A DNA stretch of 64,000 nucleotides, taken from Mycolicibacterium diernhoferi. Its GTDB lineage: Bacteria; Actinomycetota; Actinomycetes; Mycobacteriales; Mycobacteriaceae. The translations under genes and the position numbers were made by a program. Location: NCBI RefSeq assembly GCF_019456655.1, contig NZ_CP080332.1, positions 2,356,001-2,420,000 on the forward strand, written 5' to 3'. Of this stretch, positions 18,063-26,889 are shown one piece after another; position 1 is the stretch's first letter; every line of letters begins with the position of its first letter. The notes beneath the pieces are model-generated. The model did no database searches. It was not told the origin of the DNA and saw only the letters and a list, made by a program, of their open reading frames with translations.

Positions 18063-19421
18063 ATGACACAGCGCCTCGAATCCGCGGAACGGGCCTACTC
18101 CAGGGGCCAGTTGCTGCTGCGTGGGCTGGCGCTGCTGACCGTCACCCTCGTGCTGTCCGCGGTGGCCATCGCCAAGTCCGAGGGCGTGTTCTCCGACCGT
18201 GTCGAGGTCACCGCCATGCTCGGCAACGTCGGTGACGGGTTGCCGTCGGGATCGGACGTCAAGTTCCGGGGCGCGCTGGTCGGCACCGTCGAGGATGTGT
18301 CACCCTCGATCGACGGGCGCCCCAACGAGGTCGTCCTGAGCCTGGATCCGCACTTCGCACAAGCCATCCCGGCCAATGTCACCGCCCGGGTGGTGCCCAG
18401 CAACGTGTTCGCGGTGTCCTCGATCCAGCTGGTCGACAACGGTCCCGCACCCACGCTGCGCGCCGGATCGCAGATCACCCAGGACGAGAGCCTGGCCACC
18501 GTGCAGTTCCAGACCGCGCTGACCAAACTGCGCGATGTGATGGCCGCGGCCGGGCGGCCCGGGTCCGACAACACGGTCGGGGTACTGGCCGCGGTGGCCG
18601 AGGCCACCAGCGGGCGCGGTGAGGAACTGTCCCGGGCCGGCGGCGGCGCCAACCGGATCGTCAAGGAACTCAACGCCCAGATGGCCGCCGGCGGCGACGA
18701 GCCGACGCTGGCGGTGCTGTCCGAGGCGTTGGAGGGGTTGCAGGGCTCGTCCCCGGAGCTGGTGGAGGCGGTGCACAACGCGGTGGTGCCGATGCGCACG
18801 GTGGCCGAGAAGCGCCGGGAACTGGCCAGGTTCCTGTCCGCCGGGCACACCACCTTCGGCACCGTCGGTGAGGCCTTCGAGAACAACACCGACAACCTCA
18901 TCGTGATCACCACCGGGCTGTCCCCGGTGCTCGGCGTGCTCGCCGACGCCGAGCCGGAATACGCGCCCATGGTCACCCGGATCCATGATGTGGTGAACCG
19001 GTTCTTCACCCACGTGTGGAAGGCCGACCGCAACACCGCCGTCGGCAAGTTCCTGCTGGTCTTCACCCCCAACAAGATGTACACCCGGCAGGACTGCCCA
19101 CGGTACGGGCACCTGGAGGCGCCGAGCTGCCGGACCGCGCCGCTGACCACCGACCCGCCGGTGCTGCCGCGGGTGGCCGACCCCCGCAATTATCCACCGC
19201 CACCGCCGATGTCGGGCGGCAACGTCGGTTCGGTCGGCAGCCCCGCCGAACGCGCGCAGTTGGCCGAGATTCTCGGCCCGGAGCCCAACGCGGTCTCCGA
19301 GCTGCTGCTCGGGCCGGTGGCCCGGGGCAGCACCGTGCAGGTGATCCCAGATCCGGCCGGGACCGCCGCCGGCCCACCGCCGGCCGCCGAGGCCGCGCCG
19401 CCGACAGGGGGCCGACCGTGA
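18063..19421 (+). CDS. mceA: Mce protein A
   Basis: 452-residue Mce-family protein. One N-terminal membrane anchor (about 18-40), then the MCE/MlaD domain (VEVTAMLGNVGDGLPSGSDVKFRGALVGTVEDV), a long helical region for the periplasmic tube, and a Pro-rich tail. Mce A-F are thought to form a heterohexameric tube conducting lipid from the outer envelope to YrbE. The stop overlaps mceB (GTGA). I give no cluster number because substrate class cannot be read from sequence. Confidence 0.93.
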   Translation: MTQRLESAERAYSRGQLLLRGLALLTVTLVLSAVAIAKSEGVFSDRVEVTAMLGNVGDGLPSGSDVKFRGALVGTVEDVSPSIDGRPNEVVLSLDPHFAQAIPANVTARVVPSNVFAVSSIQLVDNGPAPTLRAGSQITQDESLATVQFQTALTKLRDVMAAAGRPGSDNTVGVLAAVAEATSGRGEELSRAGGGANRIVKELNAQMAAGGDEPTLAVLSEALEGLQGSSPELVEAVHNAVVPMRTVAEKRRELARFLSAGHTTFGTVGEAFENNTDNLIVITTGLSPVLGVLADAEPEYAPMVTRIHDVVNRFFTHVWKADRNTAVGKFLLVFTPNKMYTRQDCPRYGHLEAPSCRTAPLTTDPPVLPRVADPRNYPPPPPMSGGNVGSVGSPAERAQLAEILGPEPNAVSELLLGPVARGSTVQVIPDPAGTAAGPPPAAEAAPPTGGRP

Positions 19422-20455
19422 GCTATCGTCGCCCGCTGATCTGGCTGTGCGTGTTCCTGGCCGGGTGTTTCGCCCTGATCTGGACGGTGTTCGTCACGCT
19501 GCAACGCAATGTCAGCGGCAGCACCGACTCCTACACCGCGCTGTTCACCGACGTCTCCGGGCTCAAGGTCGGTGACGAGGTACGCATGGCCGGGGTCAAG
19601 GTGGGCCGCGTCGATACCGTCGGCCTCGATGGCGGCCTGGCCCGCGTCGGCTTCCGGGTGGAATCCGACAAGGCGCTCTACGGCAACACCCGGGTGTCCA
19701 TCGATTACCAGAACATCATCGGACAGCGCTACGTCGGACTGTCCCTTGCCGAGTTCGGCGACCCTCAGGAGCTGGCGCCCGGCGCGCTGATCCCGGTGGC
19801 ACGAACCCAGCCCTCCTTCGACATCTCCAAGCTGCTCAACGGGTTCGAGCCACTGTTCGCGCTGCTCAACCCGCACCAGGTCGACAATCTGACCACCGCG
19901 ATCGTGCGGGCCATGCAGGGCGACGCCGGATCGGTCACCACCCTGATCGCCGAGACCACCCGGCTGGCCGAATCGTATTCGGGCACCGATCAGATCCTCG
20001 ACGGGGTGCTGGCCAACCTCGACACCGTCCTCACCTCGGTGGCCGAGCGCGGCGGCGACCTGGATTCCACCATCGTCTCGGCCAAGTCCCTGTTCGACGG
20101 ATTCGCCGTCCGCCGAGAAGAATTCGTCACCTCGCTGGATCAGGCCTCGATCGTCGCGCAGCGGTTGTCCAACGTGATCGGTGACGTACAGCCGGACCTG
20201 CAGGAGTGGCTGGCCCGCGAACCCGGGTTCGCCAAGCACTTCATGGAGGACAAGCAGGGCTTCGCCTACATGGCGTTCAACACCCCGCTGATGCTCAAGG
20301 GTTTGGCCCGGATGAGCCAGACGGGCTCGTATCTGGACGTGTACGCCTGTGACCTGACGGTCAGTCAGTTCCCCCGGATCGACAGCCTGATCGCCCAGAT
20401 CGTCGCGTCCGGCACACCCGGCGGTGTGTCGCAACGGAGTTCGAAGTGCCGGTGA
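19418..20455 (+). CDS. mceB: Mce protein B
   Basis: 345-residue Mce protein with an N-terminal transmembrane helix (LIWLCVFLAGCFALIWTVF) and an MCE domain (YTALFTDVSGLKVGDEVRMA, KVGRVDTV). GTG start fixed by the four-base overlap with mceA; the longer frame upstream is shadow. An LAGC stretch lies inside the membrane helix, but hydrophobic residues continue past it, so I read it as an anchor rather than a lipobox. Confidence 0.92.
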   Translation: MSYRRPLIWLCVFLAGCFALIWTVFVTLQRNVSGSTDSYTALFTDVSGLKVGDEVRMAGVKVGRVDTVGLDGGLARVGFRVESDKALYGNTRVSIDYQNIIGQRYVGLSLAEFGDPQELAPGALIPVARTQPSFDISKLLNGFEPLFALLNPHQVDNLTTAIVRAMQGDAGSVTTLIAETTRLAESYSGTDQILDGVLANLDTVLTSVAERGGDLDSTIVSAKSLFDGFAVRREEFVTSLDQASIVAQRLSNVIGDVQPDLQEWLAREPGFAKHFMEDKQGFAYMAFNTPLMLKGLARMSQTGSYLDVYACDLTVSQFPRIDSLIAQIVASGTPGGVSQRSSKCR

Positions 20456-20462
20456 GAATGCC

Positions 20463-21497
20463 ATGAGAATCAGGGAATCGCTGCGCCGGCCGGTGGAAAG
20501 CCACGGCCCGTTCCGGCTCGGGGTGATCACGGTGGCGATCATCGCTCTGGTGCTCGGCAGCGCTCTCGGGCTCGGCAATCTGGGGCTGGGCAAGACCCTC
20601 TACACCGCCGAATTCGCGCAGGCGGCCGGCATCTCCGCCGGCGATCAGGTGACGGTCGCCGGGGTGCGGGTCGGGGCCGTCAAAGGTCTGCGGCTGGAGG
20701 ACGACCACGTCGCGGTCACCCTGGAGGTCGAGAACGGGGTGCCTCTCGGGGCGTCGACGCGCGCCGCGGTCAAACTGACCACCCTGCTGGGCGCCCGTTA
20801 CGTCGACCTGCAGCCGGGCGGGTCCGGCGAGCTGACCGATGACCGGATTCCGTTGTCCCACACCGAGGTACCCTATGACCTGCAGGCCGCTCTGCAGGAC
20901 GCGACCACCACCTTCGAGGCCGTCGACGCGGAGAAGATCGCCCAGTCGATGACCAGCCTGTCCGAGCAGTTGCAGGGCGCCCCGGAGATCCTGCCGCAGG
21001 CGCTGGACAACATCGAGCATCTGTCCTCGGTGATGTCGGCCCGGCGCGACGAGATCGGTGATCTGCTGCGCAGCACCCAACGGGTGGCCGAACTGCTGGG
21101 CAACCAACAGCGCAGCCTCGGTCTGCTGATCACCCAGGGCCACGAGGTGCTCAGCGATCTGGCGGCGCGCCGGCAGATGATCGTGCGGTTGATCGACGCG
21201 ACCACCAAACTCGTCGACGAACTGCAACCGGTGCTGATCGGTAGCCGGCCGCAGGTCGACGAACTGCTGCGCAACCTGGCAGGGATGCTCTCGGCCGTCG
21301 GCCGCAACGACGCGCTGCTGCGCAACACCCTGCAGATCCTGCCGGTCCCGATCCGCAACTTCGCCAACGCCACCGGCAACGGCAACGAGTTCGATTTCAC
21401 CTCCTCCGGCGGCACCATGATCGACTCCTGGATGTGCGCGATCAGCGGCCGGGCCATCCAGTTCAACCTGCCGCACTACTTCCAGGACTGCCGATGA
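20463..21497 (+). CDS. mceC: Mce protein C
   Basis: 344-residue Mce protein, third in the series. N-terminal membrane helix (VITVAIIALVLGSALGL), MCE domain (YTAEFAQAAGISAGDQVTVAGVRVG), then a helical segment (to ~300). It lacks the long Pro-rich tail found on some MceC proteins. ATG at 20463 starts seven bases after mceB; the upstream frame extension overlaps mceB. The stop overlaps the next gene. Confidence 0.92.
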   Translation: MRIRESLRRPVESHGPFRLGVITVAIIALVLGSALGLGNLGLGKTLYTAEFAQAAGISAGDQVTVAGVRVGAVKGLRLEDDHVAVTLEVENGVPLGASTRAAVKLTTLLGARYVDLQPGGSGELTDDRIPLSHTEVPYDLQAALQDATTTFEAVDAEKIAQSMTSLSEQLQGAPEILPQALDNIEHLSSVMSARRDEIGDLLRSTQRVAELLGNQQRSLGLLITQGHEVLSDLAARRQMIVRLIDATTKLVDELQPVLIGSRPQVDELLRNLAGMLSAVGRNDALLRNTLQILPVPIRNFANATGNGNEFDFTSSGGTMIDSWMCAISGRAIQFNLPHYFQDCR

Positions 21498-22600
21498 TGC
21501 GCGGCCCGGTCACCAAGCTGCTCGCCGTCGTCGCCATGACGCTGGCCGCGTGCGGGTGCTCCGGTGGCCCGCTGGTGGCCCTGGACCGCGGTATGACGAT
21601 CACCGCGCACTTCGACAACGCCAGCGGCCTGTACGAGGGCAACGCGGTGGCCATCCTGGGCATGCCCGTCGGCAAGGTCGAAAAGATCGTGCCCAGGGGC
21701 GAATACGTCGACGTCACCATGCACATCGACGGCGGGGTGAGGATCCCCGCCGACGCCCAGGCGGTGACCCTGTCCACCTCGATCCTCACCGACCGGCACA
21801 TCGAGTTCACCCCGGTGTACCGGGGCGGACCGATGCTGGCCGACAACGACCACCTGAGCCTGTCCCGCACCCGCACCCCGGTCGAGTTCGACCGGGTACT
21901 GGCCATGGTGGACAAACTCGCCGTCCAGATGCAGGGCGATGGCGGGGGATCGGGCCCGATCGCCGACCTGCTCAACGTCAGCGCCGCGATGACCGGCGGT
22001 AACGGGCCCAAGATCCGGTCGGCCCTCGGCGAGCTGTCCACCGCACTGAAGATGAGCGAGGAACGCGGCCAACCCACCGGCGACGCCATCACCACCATCG
22101 TCAAGAATCTGGACCGGTTGAGCACGGCGGCCGCCGACAACGACCGGACCATCCGCGAATTCGGCACGGCCATGCGACAACTGACCGCGGTGCTGGCAGG
22201 CGAGCGGCTGGGCAGCGGGTCGACCGGCGCCCAGATCAACCAGGTGCTGACCGCGACCACCGATCTGCTGGAGGTCAACCGGGAGACCCTGAGGTCGACG
22301 GTCGGCGGTACCGAGACCGTCACCCGGGCCATCGCCGAGTACCAGCGGGAGATGGCCGAGGTGCTCGACCTGGTGCCGATGGTGCTGGACAACGTCTACA
22401 ACATGATCGACCACGAGAAGGACGCCATCCGGGCGCACCCGACGCTGGACAAGATCGAGTTGAACGGGCAGTTCACCAAGGAGGTGTGCAACCTGCTGGG
22501 GTTGCGCCAGCTCGGGTGCGCCACCGGCACCGTCGCAGACTTCGGACCGGATTTCGGGGTGACGACCATGCTCGAGGGATTGGCAGGGCTGGGGTCATGA
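21494..22600 (+). CDS. mceD: Mce protein D, predicted lipoprotein
   Basis: 368-residue Mce protein. Unlike the usual membrane-anchored MceD it begins with a lipoprotein signal (MMRGPVTKLLAVVAMTLAAC, lipobox LAAC, then GCSGG). MCE domain follows (ITAHFDNASGLYEGNAVAILGMPVGKVE). The start is the first of two consecutive ATGs; ATG 21494 gives an ATGA-like overlap with mceC and 21497 is possible. Shorter than many MceD proteins. Being followed by a second lipoprotein (MceE) makes this operon carry two lipidated subunits. Confidence 0.9.
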   Translation: MMRGPVTKLLAVVAMTLAACGCSGGPLVALDRGMTITAHFDNASGLYEGNAVAILGMPVGKVEKIVPRGEYVDVTMHIDGGVRIPADAQAVTLSTSILTDRHIEFTPVYRGGPMLADNDHLSLSRTRTPVEFDRVLAMVDKLAVQMQGDGGGSGPIADLLNVSAAMTGGNGPKIRSALGELSTALKMSEERGQPTGDAITTIVKNLDRLSTAAADNDRTIREFGTAMRQLTAVLAGERLGSGSTGAQINQVLTATTDLLEVNRETLRSTVGGTETVTRAIAEYQREMAEVLDLVPMVLDNVYNMIDHEKDAIRAHPTLDKIELNGQFTKEVCNLLGLRQLGCATGTVADFGPDFGVTTMLEGLAGLGS

Positions 22601-23820
22601 GAAGACACCCGGCGATTCGGCGGGCACTGACCGGCCTTGCGGCCACCTGCACTGCCGTCGCGTTGACCTCGTGCTCGGTCGGCCTGGACGAGCTGCCGCT
22701 GCCCGCTCCGTCGGCCGGGCAGCAGACCTACCCGATCGGTGCGACCTTCACCGATGCGCTGAACCTGCCCGCCAAGGCCAAGGTGCGCCTGTCCGGTGCC
22801 GATGTCGGCGAAGTGGAGTCGATGGAGGCCCACGACTACACCGCCGTGGTCACCCTGCGAATCGCCGCCGATGTCCGGATTCCGGCGGGCACCAAGGCCG
22901 AATTGCGGTCGGCGACCCCGCTCGGCGACGTCTTCGTCGCCCTGACGCCGCCACCGGATCTCGGCGCCGGTGCACCGATGATGCGGCCCGGCGACACCAT
23001 CGGATTGGCGTCCACCACCTCCGCGGCCTCGGTGGAAGAGGTGCTCAGCACGGCGGCGCTGCTGGTCAACGGCGGGGCGATCCGCAACCTCACCAAGGTG
23101 ATCAACGGGATGGGGGAGGCCGTCGGCGGCAAGGGCGAGGACCTCCACCGATTCATCGACGAATCCACCCGGCTGATCGACAGCCTGTCGCAGCGGTCGG
23201 TGATCATGAAGCGGGCACTCACCCAGACCGGGGACGTGGCCGCGGTCCTCGCACAACGCCAGGAGTCGATCAACGAGGCCATCGAGGCCGCCGGGCCTGC
23301 GCTGGGCACGCTGGCCGGCAACACCGACCACATCGTGGATCTGGTCGCCCAGGTCAACCGGATCATGCTGCAGCTGGCCAAGTTCCCGTCGGTGCGTGGT
23401 GAACAGACCCGCAGCATGATGGCCGACCTCAACCGGCTCTCGGCCGGGATGAACGCGGCGTCGGTGGCGCCGGGCGCTTCGCTGGCCAGATTCAACACAC
23501 TGTTCGGGCCGGTCCTCAAACTCACCAACTCCACCTCCGCGCACGTCGACATCGACCTGGCCGATCTGGCGGTCGGCGCCTTCGCCGACCCGTACCACCC
23601 GGCCGACCCCGGCAGCCGCGCCCCGACCCGGGAGGACTTCCGCAACATGGTCGGCAGCATCACCTACGAGCTGATCAAGGTGCGCGACAAGTTCTGGGGT
23701 GCCCCGACCCCGCCGCCGGGGAATGTGCCACCGCCCAACCTGATCGGCCCGGCACCGCATGCGCTCACCCCGGCGCCGCCGCCACCGGGACTGCCCGGGC
23801 GGTCGGGGGGTACGCCGTGA
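22597..23820 (+). CDS. mceE: Mce protein E, lipoprotein (LprK-like)
   Basis: 407-residue Mce lipoprotein, the canonical MceE position. Signal peptide with lipobox LTSC and the diagnostic downstream GLDELPLPAP, then the MCE domain (YPIGATFTDALNLPAKAKVRLSGADVGEVE). C-terminus is Pro-rich. ATG 22597 overlaps mceD by four bases, the stop overlaps mceF by four. Confidence 0.95.
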   Translation: MRRHPAIRRALTGLAATCTAVALTSCSVGLDELPLPAPSAGQQTYPIGATFTDALNLPAKAKVRLSGADVGEVESMEAHDYTAVVTLRIAADVRIPAGTKAELRSATPLGDVFVALTPPPDLGAGAPMMRPGDTIGLASTTSAASVEEVLSTAALLVNGGAIRNLTKVINGMGEAVGGKGEDLHRFIDESTRLIDSLSQRSVIMKRALTQTGDVAAVLAQRQESINEAIEAAGPALGTLAGNTDHIVDLVAQVNRIMLQLAKFPSVRGEQTRSMMADLNRLSAGMNAASVAPGASLARFNTLFGPVLKLTNSTSAHVDIDLADLAVGAFADPYHPADPGSRAPTREDFRNMVGSITYELIKVRDKFWGAPTPPPGNVPPPNLIGPAPHALTPAPPPPGLPGRSGGTP

Positions 23821-25070
23821 TCCGCGGGCTGCTGAACGCCCTGGGCTACGCCCGGGAACGCCGGCTCGGGCTGTCGGCGCTGGCGCTGCTGATGATGTTC
23901 GTGGTCGGGGTGGTGTACCTGCTGTTCGGCACGCTGAGGATGGATCCGGCGCGATCGGACAAGCTGGTGCGCGTGCACCTGGCCGAGACCGGGGGGCTGC
24001 TGCCGGGCCAGGACGTGACCCTGCGCGGGGTCCCGGTCGGCCGGGTCCGGTCCATCGATCTGTCCGGTGACGGTGTGGTCGCGGTCGCCGCCCTGCACCC
24101 GGACACCGAGATTCCGACCGACAGCGAGGTGCGGGTGTCGGCGCTGTCCCCGGCCGGTGAGCAGTACCTGGACTTCCGGGCCAACCGCAACGACGGCCCC
24201 TACCTCGATGACGGCAGTGAAATCGACCGCAGTGCAACGAGTACGCCCGTGACCCTGGGCACGTTGCTGGGCAACCTCGACGGCACCTTGCAGCAGATCG
24301 AGACGGCCAAGCTCGGCGCGGTTCTCGACGAGCTGCGGGTCGGCCCGGAGGGCAGCGCCAAGCTGGCGGCGATCCTGGACGGCGGCGCGTTCCTGGTCTC
24401 GACGCTGGATTCGGTGCTGCCGCAGACGGTCAGCCTGTTCAACACCAGCCGTGTGGTGCTCGGCACCGTCCGTGATGTCAACCCCGGTTTGGCCGCCACC
24501 TCCAAGGACCTGAACTCGGTGCTCGGCGGGGTGCAGCGGATGGACGCCGGATACCGGACGCTGCTGGACCGCGGCCCGGACACGATGGCAGGGCTCGACG
24601 ACATCGTCGCCGACAACTCGCCGACCATGGTGCAGCTGCTCGGCAACCTGACCACCGTCTCCCAACTGGCCTATCTGCGGGTTCCCGCGCTGGAGGAGTT
24701 CCTGTTCCCGCAGTACCGGGCCGGGTCGGCGCTGGAGGCGCTGGGCAGCAGCTTCCGGGACGGCGGGGTCTGGGGTGCGGTCAGTCTGTACCAACGGTAT
24801 TCGTGCGACTACAACCTGCCGCACGCCCCGCCGACGGTGCCCGACCACCCGGAGCCGTACCTGTACACCTACTGCCCGAACCCGGACCCCAAGTATCTGG
24901 TGCGGGGCGCGCGCAATGCGCCCCGGCCGCCGGGCGACGACACCGCCGGTCCGCCGCCGGGTGCGGATCCGTTGCGCCGCGCCGATCCGACGCCGACCGG
25001 ACCACTGACCATCCAGACCCCGTACGCGGGTCCGATCCTGCCGGTGCCGCCCGCCCCGAGTGGCCCGTGA
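23817..25070 (+). CDS. mceF: Mce protein F
   Basis: 417-residue last core Mce subunit. N-terminal anchor (LSALALLMMFVVGVVYLLFG), MCE domain (VRVHLAETGGLLPGQDVTLRGVPVGRVRSID), helical region, and a Pro-rich C-terminal ~90 residues with a YSCDYN/YTYCPNPDPK Cys-containing segment typical of MceF. GTG start by four-base overlap with mceE. Confidence 0.94.
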   Translation: MIRGLLNALGYARERRLGLSALALLMMFVVGVVYLLFGTLRMDPARSDKLVRVHLAETGGLLPGQDVTLRGVPVGRVRSIDLSGDGVVAVAALHPDTEIPTDSEVRVSALSPAGEQYLDFRANRNDGPYLDDGSEIDRSATSTPVTLGTLLGNLDGTLQQIETAKLGAVLDELRVGPEGSAKLAAILDGGAFLVSTLDSVLPQTVSLFNTSRVVLGTVRDVNPGLAATSKDLNSVLGGVQRMDAGYRTLLDRGPDTMAGLDDIVADNSPTMVQLLGNLTTVSQLAYLRVPALEEFLFPQYRAGSALEALGSSFRDGGVWGAVSLYQRYSCDYNLPHAPPTVPDHPEPYLYTYCPNPDPKYLVRGARNAPRPPGDDTAGPPPGADPLRRADPTPTGPLTIQTPYAGPILPVPPAPSGP

Positions 25071-25092
25071 CGGCGAGAAGAGGAGTGAGCGC

Positions 25093-25677
25093 ATGACTCG
25101 CGACGACGTGTCGACGCTGGATAAGACCGGCGAGAGCCCCGATGACACCGAAAGCCCTGTCCGCGAGCCGGACTCGACACCCCGGTCCGCGTTCGGGAAC
25201 AGACGGTTGCTGGTGTCGGTGTCGGCAGGGGCACTGCTGCTGGTGGCCGCGGTGGTGACCGCCGCGGTGCTGGGCTGGCAGCTGCGTGAGCAACGAGCCG
25301 TCGCGGACGCCGGTCGGCAGGCGCTGGCGGCGGCCCAGGAGTACGCGCTCGTGCTCACCAGTGTGGACGCCGCGGCACTGGATCAGAAGTTCGCCGCCGC
25401 AGTCGACGGCGCCACCGGTGAATTCAAGGATATGTACCGCGAATCGAGCGCCCAGCTCAAACAGGTGCTCATCGACAGCAAGGCCAAGGCCGATGGCACC
25501 GTGATCGCCGCGGCCGTCGAATCGGCCACCACCGACAGGGTGGAGGTCATGCTGTTCGTCGATCAGGCGGTGACCAATGCGCTCAATCCCGAACCGCGGG
25601 TAGACCGTAACCGGATCATCATGACCATGGAGAAGGTCGACGGCCGCTGGCTGGCAGCCAACGTGGATCTGCCCTGA
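25093..25677 (+). CDS. Mce-associated membrane protein (Mas)
   Basis: 194-residue protein with an acidic cytoplasmic N-terminus (~45 residues), one transmembrane helix (VSVSAGALLLVAAVVTAAVLGW) and an extracytoplasmic NTF2-like domain (EYALVLTSVDAAALDQKF onward), the architecture of Mce-associated proteins thought to stabilise the Mce complex. ATG 25093 follows aggag (25081-25085); the frame open from 25060 overlaps mceF and is not used. Confidence 0.9.
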   Translation: MTRDDVSTLDKTGESPDDTESPVREPDSTPRSAFGNRRLLVSVSAGALLLVAAVVTAAVLGWQLREQRAVADAGRQALAAAQEYALVLTSVDAAALDQKFAAAVDGATGEFKDMYRESSAQLKQVLIDSKAKADGTVIAAAVESATTDRVEVMLFVDQAVTNALNPEPRVDRNRIIMTMEKVDGRWLAANVDLP

Positions 25678-25694
25678 CCCGGGAAGTGAGAACC

Positions 25695-26426
25695 GTGAAC
25701 CTCTGCCGATCGGCCCGATGTGCCGTCGCAGTGCTGTCCGTGACGATGCTGTGGGCCGCCGTGCCCGCCGCCGTCGCCGAACCCGTATCCAACGGTGTCG
25801 GCTACACCGTGGTCCCGGCGCTGCTGGACGCGGAAAGCCCAGGCGGACTGGGGCATTGGACGGTCGAGTACGAGAAGCTGGCCGGCGGTGATCCGGTGGT
25901 GGCCGACGCGATCAACCGGATCCTCGACGACGAGGCGCACGGTCAGGTGTGGCTGTACGCTGCCAGCGCCAGCAAGACCTCGCCGTGGACCTTCCACACC
26001 CGGGGCCGGCTGGTGTTCCGGCCGGTCACCATCTCGGCGCTGTTCACCGGCGTGTACGACGCCGTGGACCTGCCGAACATGCCGGTCGACGCGGTCGCGA
26101 CCCGGGTGTTCGACGCCCGCAGCGGTATTCAGATCGTCTGGAGCAACCTGTTCGTCGACGAGCGGGCCGGGCTGGCCCGGCTGGCGGAACTGACCCGGCA
26201 GATCCTGCCCGCCACCTATCCGACGCCGCCGCTGGGTGGCTGGGCCGAGTACGGCACCGCGATGGCGCCGATACCGCGCAACTACCGGTTCTGGATCCCG
26301 ACCGACGCCGGGATCGAACTCCATTTCCCGGACCGGCAGTTCGGCCGGGGGCTGCGCGTCATCACGGTGCCATGGGCGGCCGTCGGCGATCTGATCGCAC
26401 CGGAGTTCGCGGTGATCACCAGTTGA
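25695..26426 (+). CDS. Secreted DUF3298/RsiV-like protein at the end of the mce operon
   Basis: About 243-residue exported protein. A signal peptide (LSVTMLWAAVPAAVAEP) is followed by a region with the DUF3298 pattern (ARSGIQIVWSNLFVDERAGLARL and a terminal RGLRVITVPWAAV). GTG 25695 is preferred to GTG 25686 because gggaag needs spacing; either changes only three residues. It is the last rightward gene of the mce transcript and meets the convergent 26416 gene with an 11-base overlap. A lipid-handling or envelope role is inference from context. Confidence 0.75.
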   Translation: MNLCRSARCAVAVLSVTMLWAAVPAAVAEPVSNGVGYTVVPALLDAESPGGLGHWTVEYEKLAGGDPVVADAINRILDDEAHGQVWLYAASASKTSPWTFHTRGRLVFRPVTISALFTGVYDAVDLPNMPVDAVATRVFDARSGIQIVWSNLFVDERAGLARLAELTRQILPATYPTPPLGGWAEYGTAMAPIPRNYRFWIPTDAGIELHFPDRQFGRGLRVITVPWAAVGDLIAPEFAVITS

Positions 26427-26850
26427 ACACGTCATCCGGGTCGCCCGGATTGCAGCCCGAGTGCAGCAGGATGGTGTTGGACACCACCTGTCGCCACGGC
26501 TCCAGGTTCCAGGTGTCGACCTTGCCCGGGTTGGTGAACGTCGCGGACTGCCAGTAACAGAAGAACTGCTGCTGCATGGACAGCGTGTTGGCATCGGGTG
26601 CGTGCTCGAGCAGTTCGGCCCACGCGTCATGACTCTGGGCGCCGTTGGTGAACGGGCCGGCGGCGGCCCAACCCCACGCCGTCGGGTAGATCCGCAGGGT
26701 TGCCCGCTCACCGTGGTACTCCCAGACGGTGCGCTCGATGTACTGCGGTGAGCCGGGGGGTCGGGCCGGGAGCGGTGCCGCCACCGCCGGTGCGAGACCG
26801 GTGGCGGCCGCCGCGATGACGGTCGCGGCGATGAACATCGAGCGCATCAT
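26416..26850 (-). CDS. Small secreted protein, DUF2599-like
   Basis: 144-residue exported protein with an N-terminal signal peptide (FIAATVIAAAATGLAPAVA). The mature part has two Cys (QFFCYW and SGCNPG) and the WNLEPWRQ box, the pattern of DUF2599 proteins of mycobacteria. No function established. Start taken at the ATG pair 26850/26847 after gagg; a GTG two codons upstream is an alternative. Convergent with and overlapping the last mce-operon gene. Confidence 0.7.
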   Translation of the reverse strand: MMRSMFIAATVIAAAATGLAPAVAAPLPARPPGSPQYIERTVWEYHGERATLRIYPTAWGWAAAGPFTNGAQSHDAWAELLEHAPDANTLSMQQQFFCYWQSATFTNPGKVDTWNLEPWRQVVSNTILLHSGCNPGDPDDVFNW

Positions 26851-26889
26851 GGGCACCTCGTCAGTCGGCCGGTCGGAATTGTCTGTCCA

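Noticed and set aside
19418-19490. Possible lipobox (LAGC) in MceB
   Set aside because: The hydrophobic stretch continues past the Cys (FALIWTVFV), so it is a membrane anchor, not a cleaved lipoprotein signal.
16356-25070. Naming the mce operon as a numbered cluster
   Set aside because: Order and domains show a complete mce operon, but cluster number needs phylogeny, which I cannot run.
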